NCBI GenBank assembly: GCA_014529385.2
Contig: CM043943.1
Coordinates: 102,768,355 to 102,832,354, forward strand
DNA: 64,000 nucleotides
Direction of reading: 5' to 3'
Source of the DNA: Adiantum capillus-veneris
Taxonomy: Eukaryota; Streptophyta; Polypodiopsida; Polypodiales; Pteridaceae
Shown in pieces: positions 49,362 to 60,141 of this stretch. Within the stretch, counting starts at the first letter, position 1; each line of letters begins with the position of its first letter. Below the pieces are notes generated by a model, which saw only the letters and a list, made by a program, of their open reading frames with translations, was not told where the DNA came from and searched no databases. A program made the position numbers and the translations under genes.

Positions 49362-52111
49362 AATTTTTCACGTCAGATAAGATGTACTAGTTGTAAAAGA
49401 TTCTCCATTTAGTGAAATAATTATGTCAGTAGTATCTTCTATTTTAAGCACATCAAGGGGATAAATGTCCGTAATTGTTCTTTGAACAATCTATTGTGAT
49501 TAAGCTAAGAATGTCATCTGTATATCTTGAAGTATCTATAAAACGTGTGAGTTTTTTTAGGTACTTTAGAGTTATATAATTGTTTGATATACCATTTATA
49601 TTTAAAGTAAGTCAGTTAAAGATTACATAGTATCGGTGAAAGGGAGAATCCCATAGGAATTCCTTTTTGTTGTTTAAAACGTGTTGCTCCAAGTTGGATA
49701 ATGCTATTGTTGAGAATGTTGAGAAGCCAATGGAGGTGAATTATTAATCCATTTAGTTAAAGTGAAAAGGGACAGTGTGCATGTATTATTTAACCCATTT
49801 TTAAAGGCAAGATCAATCAGTCCTTCTAAAGTAGAAAGTAGGCCATTAGGTCCAAAAATGGGAATATTTTTGTAGCATTGTGTAATGTCTCTTGCATAGA
49901 TGTGTAATTTGTTTTGGGAGATTTAAGAATAGATCGATACTATTCTTAATTATCCAAAATGAATTGTAATTGATCCCAAGAAACTCGCAAGTTGGTTTTT
50001 GTTTAGTTGCACAGTGGTGTTCTAGTTTTATTAGGAGTAAATTAAGGCATTTATTCATGCAGTTTATATTTTTTGTATAAATTCCATTTGAGGCATCTAA
50101 GATCCATCTAAATTTATGTTTGTGTTCTTTGTAAGTGGCAAAGAGTACAAGTAGTTTTTTGTTACTAGGATTTGTAACCTAGTTCTTGAAGTTGTGTTGT
50201 TAGTAGATTCCCAATATCATTTGGGTTAAAAGAAGAAATGGAGAATTAGTCACCATTCAATCTTTCGAGTGCTACCAAGTTCACAAGTTGTTTGCATATA
50301 ATTATAGATGTATTTCCAGCCTTGTCCAGTCCCACAATAAAGAATTTAGATGCTAGATCTCTAATCTTTGTGGGTATATCAAGAGTATACCAAGCCACTG
50401 TGGATTCAAGTTTACTACTTTGTTCAAAAGGGTGTGGAAAAGTAGTTGAGAGAGGGTGTAGATCACCTTTGACTGAGTTGGAGTTTATTAACCAAGTAGG
50501 TCCCAGTTAAGAAGGACAACAAAAGCTAAGCGAGGGTTAAGTGGAGGAAGGGGAATATGATCTAATCCTTTGTTAAGCAAAGAATGAATCTCTTGATCCT
50601 TGCAATTTCTAGGTTTGAGGTACAAATGTGTGATCCAAATTTATCAAATTGAGATGTAAACTCAGTATGATTAATGCGATTACAAGTACGTGTGATGTGT
50701 AGTCTTAAAAAGTCAATATTGTAGAGCCAATTTTTTGGATATGTATACTTCCAACTAAACATATAGAATTAAGTAGGGAAGTATTACCAAAATTTTGATG
50801 AAAGATTTCCATGAAAATGAATTTAGGTGGGTACAATTGCAGAATTTTGTTCACAAAAAGACAACGCACAAAAATCTGGCTCTGAGCCTCCTTCTTACTA
50901 CTCAAAATCTTCGTGCTTTCCAGGTTGGTAATTATCTAAAAATATTACAACAACATATCAAGAAGCTATTTTACAGGAAGATTTTTGGCTCTCCCTCTAC
51001 TGGTATAACTTTTAGGTTTTCCTCTGCCAAAGTTAGAACTAGAAGTAATAGAGGCAGTCAAAAAAGAAGTAAGTGAATCAGGAGTGTTAGTCAAAGAAAT
51101 AGGTCTTTTTAGGGATGAGGTAGATTCTTCCTTTTGTATTGGGTTTAAGAATACTAAGAATAGTCTCTCTCCTTTGTATTAGACATAGGATGTCACAAAA
51201 GTTCTAGATTCATCCTCTTTAAGCTCCTTGACAACTTCAAGCATCATGTTGCGAAAGTGAATGAACACAATTTGTGCTAAAACCAGGTTACAAGATTGTC
51301 TCCCAAGCCAAGAACCTATTAATGATAAGTGAAACTTTGTAGTTTTGTAAGGAAATAATAATTTCCAGGTGATTAAGTATGTACCAAACAACATCACCAA
51401 ACCAAATGATACTTGTTTCTCATGCAACTTTGTTACAAGCACATTTGATATAATTCCTGTAAATATTCCAAATAGAATCTGAGTAGTAGTCTGCATTTGG
51501 ATTAGAAAAGGCCATAATACCTTTTGTGCATCCATAAATCCCAGTAGTTAGTGGAGCATTTGGCAGGATCCAAAAAAATTACAACAGAAGGAGCATTGAT
51601 CAAGTCTCCTTTATCCAAGTATTGAGTGCCTTTAATAATATGAACCCGATATTCATCTATGCAGGAAGTAGGTAAGTTGGCTTTAAAAATCCAAGATTCA
51701 AGTGAATAGGAGACAAAAAACCTTTGTTGGGTAGGGTCCATAGTTGACTGTCCACTCTTGCCCCTTATACCTCAATTTGTTTTGGACAAAGAAAAGGAAA
51801 ACATTTTGAGACTTTAGGAACCATTTCCAAAAGTGTAGACTCACTAAGAGAGCATAAATTCTCTTGGAAATTATTAACTGCTTCTAGAACCACAGGATTG
51901 CAACTACATATACTACTTCATACATTGATAGATGGAGCTATTGGTGTAGTAATGAAGGCAGAGTTAAGTCCACACAACTTTTTAAACAAAATTTCTTAAA
52001 GAAATTAGTTAGATTTGTACATGAGGATTGTGCGTGATTTTTTTGAAGAAGAGGAAGTTGCATTTAGGAGCTTAATCAAATCATTTAAAGAAAGAAATTG
52101 CAATAAAGACC
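49362..52111 (-). pseudogene. PLE-4, ORF1 domain and reverse transcriptase
   Basis: Minus-strand PLE closest to PLE-2. From high to low coordinates: an LFKKLCGLNSAFITTPIAP-like block (near 51985), a SLSESTLLEMVPKVSKCFPF-like block (near 51830), LESWIFKANLP and GTQYLDKGDLINAP (51740-51580), FHLSLIGSWLGRQSCNLVLAQ (near 51300), MFSWKYTYP (50762), FGSHICTSNLEI (near 50630), NYNSFWIIKNSIDLFLNLP (near 49930), and motif B KQQKGIPMGFSLSPILCNL (near 49630). It is broken by many stops and shifts. Its 3' thumb lies at 35890-36193, beyond the chromovirus. At 52111 its 5' side is cut by copia A. Confidence 0.7.
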
Positions 52112-52371
52112 TGTGAAGATAACACTCTATATGTGTATATCCTATTGGAATTAGGGTTGTAGGAAAACACATGTATAGCTTGGAGAAGACGAAGGAAGCT
52201 CAAGGCGCACAATAGAGAGTGTATTACTTAGTGCACATTGGAGAGATAGATATCTCTAGAATGATGGTGTGTATATAATGCATGGGGGAAAAAACCTCCT
52301 ACTGAGGGAAAAAATGCCTCAATGATCCTAAGTGCGTTCACACACATCACTATCACATGTATATGGTAACA
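52112..52371 (-). repeat. 3' LTR of copia A
   Basis: 260 bp with TGTTACCATATAC start and CTTCACA end in element orientation. A purine tract (CCAGGGGGAAT) lies just before it. It has a TATATA box near 52270. No matching 5' LTR is seen because the other end of the element is lost. Confidence 0.65.
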
Positions 52372-54615
52372 AATTCCCCCTGGAGTGATACGATAAACTA
52401 GAGTTGGCACATAGAGTAAAGGGAAGTTCCATGCCCTTAGACATTATCAGTCCACAAAGGGAAGTAGGCCCAAAGCTTTTTAAAAAGCTTCGAACTTCTC
52501 ATGAGACGGAAAAGATATTCAAGGTTGTCCTGTGTTGGCACATAAGCCAAGCTGATCTCTCATGTTGAGAGCATCTCCCTGACATGGTGGTAATGCACGT
52601 CAATAGGCTTTGTGCGAGCATAAAAAATTAGGTTCCTCACAACTTCCAATGCACTCTGACTGTCAGTGTAGATAGTGTTGGTAGTGTCTTGTCCAATATC
52701 CAAATCATCCATAAGGCATCTTAGCCATACACACTCAACCGTAGTAAATGTGAAGACTACCCTATACTCAGCCTCACAACTAGAAGTGGCCACAATAGGT
52801 TTCTTCTTAACCAACCATGATATACATGAACTTCCAAGCATGAAACAAAAACCACCTGTGGACACTCATGTGTTAAAACAACCAGCCCAATCCAAGTCCA
52901 AAAAAGCATGTAAGTCTGACGGCAATAATTCCCCCTTGGGATAAAACAAGCCAAGATGTAAAGTGCCACTCAAGTAGCGAAAAATACTCTTGACAACCTA
53001 CCAATGCTTAGACCCTGGGCTATGGTAAATCTACTAACCTGTGAGACTGCAAATTGAATATCCAGCCTTGTGTTGAATACATAAATGAGGCAACCAACAT
53101 CAGTTTGGTAAATAGTGACATCAATAGGATCACGGGCATCATGAAGACTTAGTTTCAAACCTGTTTCCATGGGAGTGGTAATAGGTTTTCAATCCTCAAG
53201 TCTAAACTTACATAGCAATGTCTCTACGTAACTTTTTTGACACAAGGCAATGCCACCATCACACTACTTAAATTGTATACCCAAGTAATAATGCAACATC
53301 CCCAAATCTTTCATCTTGAAAGTAGAATTCAAATCAGCCTTAAATTCAGTAATATGTCTCTGATTTGGTCTAGTGATCAACAAATCATCCACATAAATAA
53401 CCACAATGAGAAGTATATCACCCTCATGCTTTACATACAATGTGCTTTCTGTTGGACTGTTACAAAAGCCTCGTTTGATCAAATGAGTGTCAGCCTTCTC
53501 ATATCAAGCACGAGGAGATTGCTTCAACCCATACAAAGCTTTCTTACATCTTCACACTTTATCCTCTTGTCCTTTCTTGACAAACCCGCAAGGCCGCGTT
53601 ACATAAACTTCCTCAAATATGTCACCATTCAAGAAATCAATAACAATGTTGGATTGATGTACATCCTAGCAAAAATGAGTTGCTAATGCACATATAAAAT
53701 GCATAGTAGTCATACAACAAGTGGGAGCAAAAGTCTCTTCATAATCTATGCCTTTTTGTTGTGCATAACCTTTTACAACAAGTGGAGCCTTATGGAATCA
53801 ATCTCACCATTCAGCTTGCGTTTCAACTTGTAAACCCACTTTGTACCAATGGCCTTTTTGCTAGGAGGCAAATCACATAAATTACATGTGTCATTTTCTA
53901 TAAGTGCTTCATATTTTGATTGCATGGCAGCCATCCAATTTTTTGCATTTTGTGCTTCATCAAAAGATAGAGGTTCATCAACATCATGTAAGTTAGACAC
54001 AGCCAAAGCATTACAATCTGATGCATAAGATGCATGATAAGAACTTGAACGAGTACAACTAGACAAAGGTGAATCCAATTTACTGTCACACAAAGTATGC
54101 ACCTGCCATTTAGGCATACCTCTAGCCTACTCATTCTCAGCCCTTTCCTCATCAAGTACATTGTGTACATTTGCATCACTAATAGGCTGATCTGTAACAC
54201 TCAAAAATCCCTATAGGCTGTACATTTGCCTCATTGGAATTTACATTTTGAGCTTCCACCACTGAAAAGAGGCAACAAAATGTCATAAATGTCCTGTGAG
54301 CTGATAATAATGTCTCTAGTACATGACAGCCAGGGATGAATAGAATCTTCCACAAACACAACATCCCATGAGACCAAGATACACTTTGTTTGTGGATGAT
54401 ACAACCTGTAACCTTTGCTTTCAACACTATATCTAAATAAAATACATTTCGCAACCTTATCATCCAATTTAATGCACTATGTTTGTAGAACTAAAGCATA
54501 TGCCAAATAGCCAAAAACATGCATGTGCTCAATAGAAGGCTTTTTATCATGCCATGCTTCATATGGAGTAATAGACTGCAAAGATATTGTAGGACACCTA
54601 TTAAATGCATAGGTG
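52372..54615 (-). pseudogene. Copia A: integrase C-terminus, RT and RNase H
   Basis: The Ty1/copia order is read from high to low: PYEAWHDKKPS and HVFGYLAYAL (integrase end, 54615-54500), KCILFRYSVESKGYRLYHP, the linker EPLSFDEAQNAKNWMAAMQSKYEAL (near 53950), KKAIGTKWVYKLKRKLNGEI (RT start), VIYVDDLLITRPN (YVDD, near 53380), DLGMLHYYLGIQ, TDVGCLIYVFNTRLDIQFAVSQVSRF, then RNase H with SCEAEYRVVF and YTDSQSALEVVRN (near 52650). Frameshifts break it at several points, so it is inactive. It continues on the other side of copia B at 58400. Confidence 0.85.
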
Positions 54616-54620
54616 GCACA
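54616..54620 (+). repeat. Target duplication GCACA of copia B (left)
   Basis: GCACA at 54616-54620 and at 58400-58404, directly outside the LTRs. Confidence 0.85.
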
Positions 54621-54771
54621 TGTGGGAGCTATATATGGCTCACTCTACTCAACCTGGTCTCACCTATATATTTGTATCTTGTCCTCAATATGAATCAGTC
54701 TTTGGGAGCGTATATGGTGTGTCTCTTGTCTCGTCTCTCTAGCTCTCTCTCTTTCTCTCTACATCTCAACA
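54621..54771 (+). repeat. 5' LTR of copia B
   Basis: TGTGGGAGCTATATATGG...CATCTCAACA. It has 8 extra bases (ctctctag-like) in the pyrimidine tract relative to the 3' LTR. Confidence 0.92.
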
Positions 54772-54785
54772 TGGTATCAGAGCGG
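54772..54785 (+). other. Primer binding site of copia B
   Basis: TGGTATCAGAGCGG, complementary to the initiator Met tRNA 3' end, immediately after the LTR. Confidence 0.9.
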
Positions 54786-55503
54786 TAACGATCACGCGCC
54801 AATTCAATTCATGGTGACAAAACAGTATGTGTATGCGAATTGCATGTAAGATTAAAAATTGCTACAAATTTTAATTTTGAGCGTTGATTCTTGTTAACTG
54901 TGGTTGTTTTGTGTTAAGAAGAATATGATTAGTGTTTTGTGTGGCGTTTATTGCTAATCAATCTAATCGTTGATTACGTTTTCTTGTTGATGACACCCTG
55001 AACTTCATCTCAATTTTTCGGGGTGTTCTGCTCAAAATTTGGAGAAACGGGAAAAGCGCAATGGTATTGGTCATCCAAAACTTGCTCGTCTCCTCGAGCT
55101 CTTCGATTTGAGTTCTAGGTTTGCGTCAATCGGAGTTCGTAGCAAAAAGTTATGCTATTTTTACTGAAATTGAGCTTGACACAACTTTCTTCGTCCTACT
55201 TCTTTGTGAAGCGTCCGCGATCGTTTTTCTTATTTTGGCGTTAACTTTTTCGAGAAGATTTAGCTTTTTGCTATTCGTATTGTGGCTGTCAATCTTGGGT
55301 CTCACGCCACTCTATTTTGAGGACTCTTTTATTATTAACGTCTCCTTTACCCTGCCTTTTTTGGGCAAAAATACCAATATTTGCCATGGTCGGACAATTC
55401 TACATTGCTTTTTCAATAATCATATTAGTTTGATTAAGCTTTATACAACCTTTACAATTTCAAAAACTGGAAACCTTACACAAATACAACTCATTCTCAT
55501 GAC
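54786..55503 (+). other. Copia B leader; no gag
   Basis: About 0.7 kb where gag and protease should be. It shows no gag domain, no CCHC knuckle and no protease motif. It contains part of a 208-codon frame (55121-55747) that overlaps the integrase in another frame and has no recognisable features. Confidence 0.6.
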
Positions 55504-55506
55504 ATA

Positions 55507-58008
55507 TTGGATCTTGTTCATACTGATATATGTGGACCTCTACCTTCTTCAAGATCACAATATCGCTACTTCATTACTTTCATTGATGATTTCTCAAGGT
55601 ATACAACTGTATTTCTACTTAGACAAAAATCTGAAGCCTTATCTGTTTTCAAACAATTCCACAAGGCTGCAGAACTTCAAACTGGTCGTCGCCTTAAGAA
55701 GCTTCGTAGTGACAATGGAGGCGAATATGTTTCTCGAGAGTTTGTGAGTTACTGTGCTGATAGTGGAATTCATCATGAACACACTATTCCATATTCGCCT
55801 CAGCAGAACGGTGTTGCTGAACGAAAGAATCGCACTATTCTCAATGCTGTAAGATGTATGCTGATTCATTCTGGCTTATCTTGTGTTTATTGGGCTGAAG
55901 CTACTTTGACAACAGTATTTATTCAAAATCATCTTCCTACTACTGCACCCTCTGGTAAGATACCCATCACAGCATGGACAGGTGACATTCCTTTTGTATC
56001 TCATTTTCGAACCTTTGGATGTATTGCTTATATTCATGTTCCCAAAGAAACACGAACAAAGCTTGATGCTCCTGGTCTTAGAGTTATTTTTATTGGATAT
56101 TCTGACACTTCCAAAGGCTACAAATTCTATGACCCTTCCTCCAAGAAAGTAATTGTGAATCGTGATGCTACTTTTAACGAACAGCTTATGGGAGGCTCAT
56201 GGTCCATGGATGATTTTGATGATACTAAATCATTGCTTCAGGCTTTTCCATTTCTTTCAGAAGATGAAACTCTTCCTATAGAGAAACTTTCCTCTTCACA
56301 ACCATCCATTCCGAATGTTGCCAATGATGATATTGATATTTTTGTTGATCTGCCTATTGATTTTATATATGGCTCATGTCATGTTTATGATGACGATATT
56401 GCTGATAATGCTTTTTCTACTTTCGAAGATCCCATTACTTATGATGAAGCTATCTCTTCACCACAAAAGGATCAATGGCAAGAGGCTATGGAAGCAGAGT
56501 ACGATTCTCTTATCTTTAAAGGTACATGGATACTAACTGAATTACCTCCTGGTCGTACAACTATTAAATGTAAGTGGGTGTATAAGACAAAAGTAAAAGC
56601 AGATGGATCTTTTGACAAGTTCAAGGCGCGTTTAGTTGCAAAAGGTTACTCCCAAGTAGCTGGTGTTGATTATCAAGAGACTTTTTCACCAGTTGTTCGC
56701 ATTACAAGTGTTCGAGTTTTATTGGCATTTGCTGTTCAATTTGATTTAGAAGCTCATCAAATGGATGTGCGAACTGCTTTTCTTAATGGTGACTTGGAAG
56801 AGGAAATTTATATGGAACAACCAGAAGGGTTTGTTATTCCAGGTAAAGAAGACCTTGTTGCTCAACTCCATAAGGCACTATATGGTCTTAAACAAGCTTT
56901 GCGAGCCTGGTATACAAAATTTGATATTTTTCTCACCTCTAAAGGATTCATCTCTTGCTCGTCAGACCCCAACTTATACATAAAACGCCAAGGTAGCAGT
57001 TTTGTGATTCTTGCTCTTTATGTGGATGATACCATCCTTGTTTCCAATGATTTGGGATTTCTTCAGCAAGTGAAAAAGTTATTGTCTTCTGCATTTGATA
57101 TGGTGGATCTTGGAGAGATTCACTCGTGTCTTGGCATTCAAATCCAACGGAACCGTACAAAAGGTATTTTATTCCTTCGACAGTCAAAGTTTATTGGAGA
57201 TACTATTCAAAAATTTGGTATGGAATCTGCACATTCAGCCAACACACCTTGTCTTGCAAGCTCTACGAAGAACACTTCTGACAATGGCGGTCAACTTGTC
57301 ACAAATCAACCTTATGCTAACTTGATTGGATGTCTTCAGTTTGTTGGCATGAACACTCGTCCTGATATTTTGTTTGCTGCTAATTATCTTGGACAACATC
57401 TTACATGTCCTTCTCTTAAGCATTGGTCTGCTGCAAAGTGTGTATTGAAATACTTGAAAGGCACTACAAATTTTGGTTTAGTCTATCGACGACAAATCAC
57501 ATCGGATTCTATGCAATCTCTTTCTCTTTTGGGATACACAGATGCAGGTTGGGCAAGCTCACATTTATCTATGCGATCTACTAGTGGAAATTGCTTCTTT
57601 ATAAATGGTTGTCTTGTTTCTTGGACTAGCAAGAAAAAACGTTGTGTTGCAGTTTCTACGACTAAGTCAGAATATGTTGCGGCATCACTTGCAGCTCGTG
57701 AGTTGATTTGGATTCGACAAATTCTGGTTGATATTGGTCACTCTCCTCTTTCTAGCACACCCTTGCGGCGTGACAACCAAAGTGCTATTAGTCTTGCAAA
57801 AGACTATGTTCAACATAATAAGTCAAAGCACATTGTTGTCCATTATCATTATGTCAGGTATGAAGTACGCAAAGGAACCATTATGGTTGAACACTGTCCA
57901 AGTGACCAGATGATTGCAGACATTTTGACCAAAGGCCTCAACGAGTCACGTTTCATCCTCTTGCGCTCGGAGCTTGGAGTTGCTTCGACCTCACTCTTTC
58001 TAGATTAG
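55507..58008 (+). CDS. Copia B integrase-RT-RNase H polyprotein (intact, 5' truncated)
   Basis: An uninterrupted 833-codon frame; typical copia gag-pol has about 1300-1400. It starts inside the integrase core. Integrase catalytic residues are at DLVHTDICGP (residues 2-7), LRSDNGGEYV (about 67) and NGVAERKNRTI (about 102), with a GYSDTSKGYKFYDP C-terminal block. RT: WVYKTKVKADGSFDKFKARL, GVDYQETFSPVV, DVRTAFLNGDLEEEIYM, ALYGLKQALRAWY and LYVDDTILVSND (YVDD). RNase H: GYTDAGWASS, STSGNCFFING, STTKSEYVAAS, DNQSAISLAKD and ADILTKGL. The first Met is simply the first in the open frame, so the true start was probably lost with gag. All catalytic motifs look intact. The element would need Gag from elsewhere. 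Confidence 0.88.
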   Translation: MDLVHTDICGPLPSSRSQYRYFITFIDDFSRYTTVFLLRQKSEALSVFKQFHKAAELQTGRRLKKLRSDNGGEYVSREFVSYCADSGIHHEHTIPYSPQQNGVAERKNRTILNAVRCMLIHSGLSCVYWAEATLTTVFIQNHLPTTAPSGKIPITAWTGDIPFVSHFRTFGCIAYIHVPKETRTKLDAPGLRVIFIGYSDTSKGYKFYDPSSKKVIVNRDATFNEQLMGGSWSMDDFDDTKSLLQAFPFLSEDETLPIEKLSSSQPSIPNVANDDIDIFVDLPIDFIYGSCHVYDDDIADNAFSTFEDPITYDEAISSPQKDQWQEAMEAEYDSLIFKGTWILTELPPGRTTIKCKWVYKTKVKADGSFDKFKARLVAKGYSQVAGVDYQETFSPVVRITSVRVLLAFAVQFDLEAHQMDVRTAFLNGDLEEEIYMEQPEGFVIPGKEDLVAQLHKALYGLKQALRAWYTKFDIFLTSKGFISCSSDPNLYIKRQGSSFVILALYVDDTILVSNDLGFLQQVKKLLSSAFDMVDLGEIHSCLGIQIQRNRTKGILFLRQSKFIGDTIQKFGMESAHSANTPCLASSTKNTSDNGGQLVTNQPYANLIGCLQFVGMNTRPDILFAANYLGQHLTCPSLKHWSAAKCVLKYLKGTTNFGLVYRRQITSDSMQSLSLLGYTDAGWASSHLSMRSTSGNCFFINGCLVSWTSKKKRCVAVSTTKSEYVAASLAARELIWIRQILVDIGHSPLSSTPLRRDNQSAISLAKDYVQHNKSKHIVVHYHYVRYEVRKGTIMVEHCPSDQMIADILTKGLNESRFILLRSELGVASTSLFLD

Positions 58009-58256
58009 CTTCTTTGATATTGTAATAGCTTTGTACATATGGCATTGTAATCTTTTAGGTACCATGCACTATGCACACTCCACATTTGCACATTGTGATC
58101 TCTAAGTCACTTGAATATTTGTACATAGATGCACAATTCACTTTCACATCATCATCGCTGGTTCATATTTTCACATTGTATAGGGGCTTGGGTTTTTCCC
58201 TTGAACTCCCCAAGGGTTTTTTCATCCAAAGCTAGAGACCTTTGTTTGAGTGGGGG

Positions 58257-58399
58257 TGTTGGAGCTATATATGGCTCACTCTACTGAACTTGGTCTCACC
58301 TATATATTTGTATCTTGTCCTCAATATGAATCAGTCTTTGGGAGCGTATATGGTGTGTCTCTTGTCTCGTCTCTCTCTCTTTCTCTCTACATCTCAACA
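58257..58399 (+). repeat. 3' LTR of copia B
   Basis: 143 bp, TGTTGGAGC...CTCAACA, preceded by GAGTGGGGG. Confidence 0.92.
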
Positions 58400-59612
58400 G
58401 CACACATCATGGCCTCAAACCAAAATGAATGTGGCAAAGCTTGACTTTTGAGTGATGTGTTTTTCCTCTCAGCAACACCATTTTGTTGACGTGTATAAGG
58501 CATTGTACATTGGTGTTTTATCCCACGATTAGCCAAAAAGGCATTAAAATTCATGAGACATACACTCCCCCTCGATTCGAACGGAGGGTGCCCATAGTAT
58601 ATTTTGAGACATTTTCAGCCATAGCCAAAAATTATTTGAAGCACATAAATACTTCGGACTTTTCTATAAGTGGAAATACCCATGCATGCCTGGAGTAATC
58701 ATCAATGCAAGTCACGAAGTAAAGGTAATTTCCCAAGGATGGAGTTTGCATGGGCCCACAAACATCACTATGCACAAGCTGCAACCTGTATGTGGTCCTA
58801 ATTGAACTATCCTTTGGAAACTTTGAACATTGCATCTTACCCAAAATACAACCTTCACAAACATGTTTGACAGGTGCTTCAAGAGGCAACAAACAAGCAA
58901 CCATATCAAATTTTTGCAAACGCACCAAACTGGTAAAATTCAAATGTCCAAAACGTGTATGCCAAAGTTTTGCATCTGAAATAGCCTTAGAATCCACAAT
59001 TGCATTTTTAAAATTCTTCCCACACTTGTCATACAAAGTGGTCTTATACAACCCACGACATAAAATGCCAAATGCAAAAATTTCATCATTGAAACTAAGA
59101 TCATGTATGTCATCCACAAATTTGACTACAAGACCAAGTCTAGCAAGTGCAGATACAGACAAAAGATTCTTCTTGATCCCAGGTACATAAAGTGCATCAA
59201 CAAGTGTGAAAGAACATCCATTTGCAGCATTAAGCACAATCTTCCAACTCCCTGACCTGGATAAGAGGCATCGTTGGACAAGTAATTGAAGATCCATAAG
59301 GGACAAGACAGGTGAACAAATCACAATGTGAGGTAATGTGCTTTGTAGCACCACTATCAAAATACCAGAATCTGTAACAACTGACATGCATGCATCATGG
59401 ATATCAGGATTATAAGTGTACTCTACACTAAAAGCCCATTCTGTATCAACATCAACATCACAGTCTCCTTTCACATAAGACTCAACAATAGCTGCATTTG
59501 TAGTGGAAAGAGTATTAGTAGTGGAACCAACCTCTTTCTTCTTAGCCTCTTTGACCTTCAACTTAGGATAATGCTTGATCAAGTGATCATTAGATTTAAA
59601 ATAATGGCAACA
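58400..59612 (-). pseudogene. Copia A: Gag end, protease, integrase N-terminus
   Basis: From high to low: a degenerate CCHC knuckle (CCHYFKSNDHLIKH), a protease remnant (VVTDSGIL, where D-S-G is the active site), LVDALYVPGIKKNLLSVSAL, the GAG pre-integrase zinc finger with LWHTRFGHLNF and CEGCILGKM, then integrase core LVHSDVCGPM and YFVTCIDDYSRHAWV. The second catalytic motif reads LRSNRGG instead of LRSDNGG, so that Asp is lost; the third (QNGVAERKN) remains. The long frame ends at 58632 and the rest is shifted. The right edge is cut by a gypsy LTR fragment. Confidence 0.85.
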
Positions 59613-59993
59613 TGTCATAATAATCAATATCTAATTCTACTAAATGATTTTCTCATGTTAAACTAATCATTTAATATGGGGAAGTGCCAGGGGAGAAAAA
59701 GCTAGAATATTGGTGAAGCTAGCAGACCGGCCACAGTAGGGATCCGAAGGAGGGAAAATAGGGATCCAAAGGGGGGCCATCTGTAAAAGAGCCATGTGCA
59801 ACAATGGGCTCAAAAGACCCTAAGGTTCAGCCCATTAAGACTTCCAAAATGCTAAGGTTCCAAAATTCAAAGGTTGTGTCCAAAGGTCAAACATTGGGGG
59901 AATTGGATGCTTTGTGTGCGTCCCAAAAGTCTTTGGCAATCCCTACATAGGAGGGGGCGAGCCCTTGCAAGTAGGGGATGAGAGAGAAACTCA

Positions 59994-60092
<99 letters not shown>

Positions 60093-60141
60093 GCTCCCTT
60101 TACACAAAGGGAATGAAGGACACATGTCAGGTCCCTAGCCT
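59613..60141 (+). mobile_element. Fragment of a gypsy-1 family LTR
   Basis: Starts exactly at TGTCATAATAATC and matches the first ~550 bp of the gypsy-1 LTR, including its (CA)n (60000-60090). It stops after ACACATGTCAGGTCCCTAGCC. The rest of the LTR and any target duplication are missing. It may be a solo LTR with its 3' part deleted, and it forms the right border of copia A. Confidence 0.75.
59996..60091. repeat. (CA)n in the gypsy LTR fragment
   Basis: About 95 nt of CA at the same place as in the gypsy-1 5' LTR (25875-26011), with a different length. Confidence 0.92.

Larger units (their letters stand above)
54621..58399 (+). mobile_element. Ty1/copia element with tiny LTRs, gag-less (copia B)
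   Basis: A 3779-bp insertion in the integrase of copia A. LTRs are 151 and 143 bp (TGTxGGAGC...CTCAACA), differing by three substitutions and one 8-bp indel, so insertion is fairly recent. The primer site TGGTATCAGAGCGG follows the 5' LTR and the purine tract GAGTGGGGG precedes the 3' LTR. Internal sequence encodes integrase core, RT and RNase H in one frame. Gag, protease and the integrase zinc finger are absent, most likely through an internal deletion of over 1 kb. Confidence 0.92.

Noticed and set aside
55121-55747. 208-codon ORF ahead of the copia B polyprotein as a replaced gag
   Set aside because: Its second half overlaps the integrase in another frame and the first half has no gag, CCHC or protease motif.
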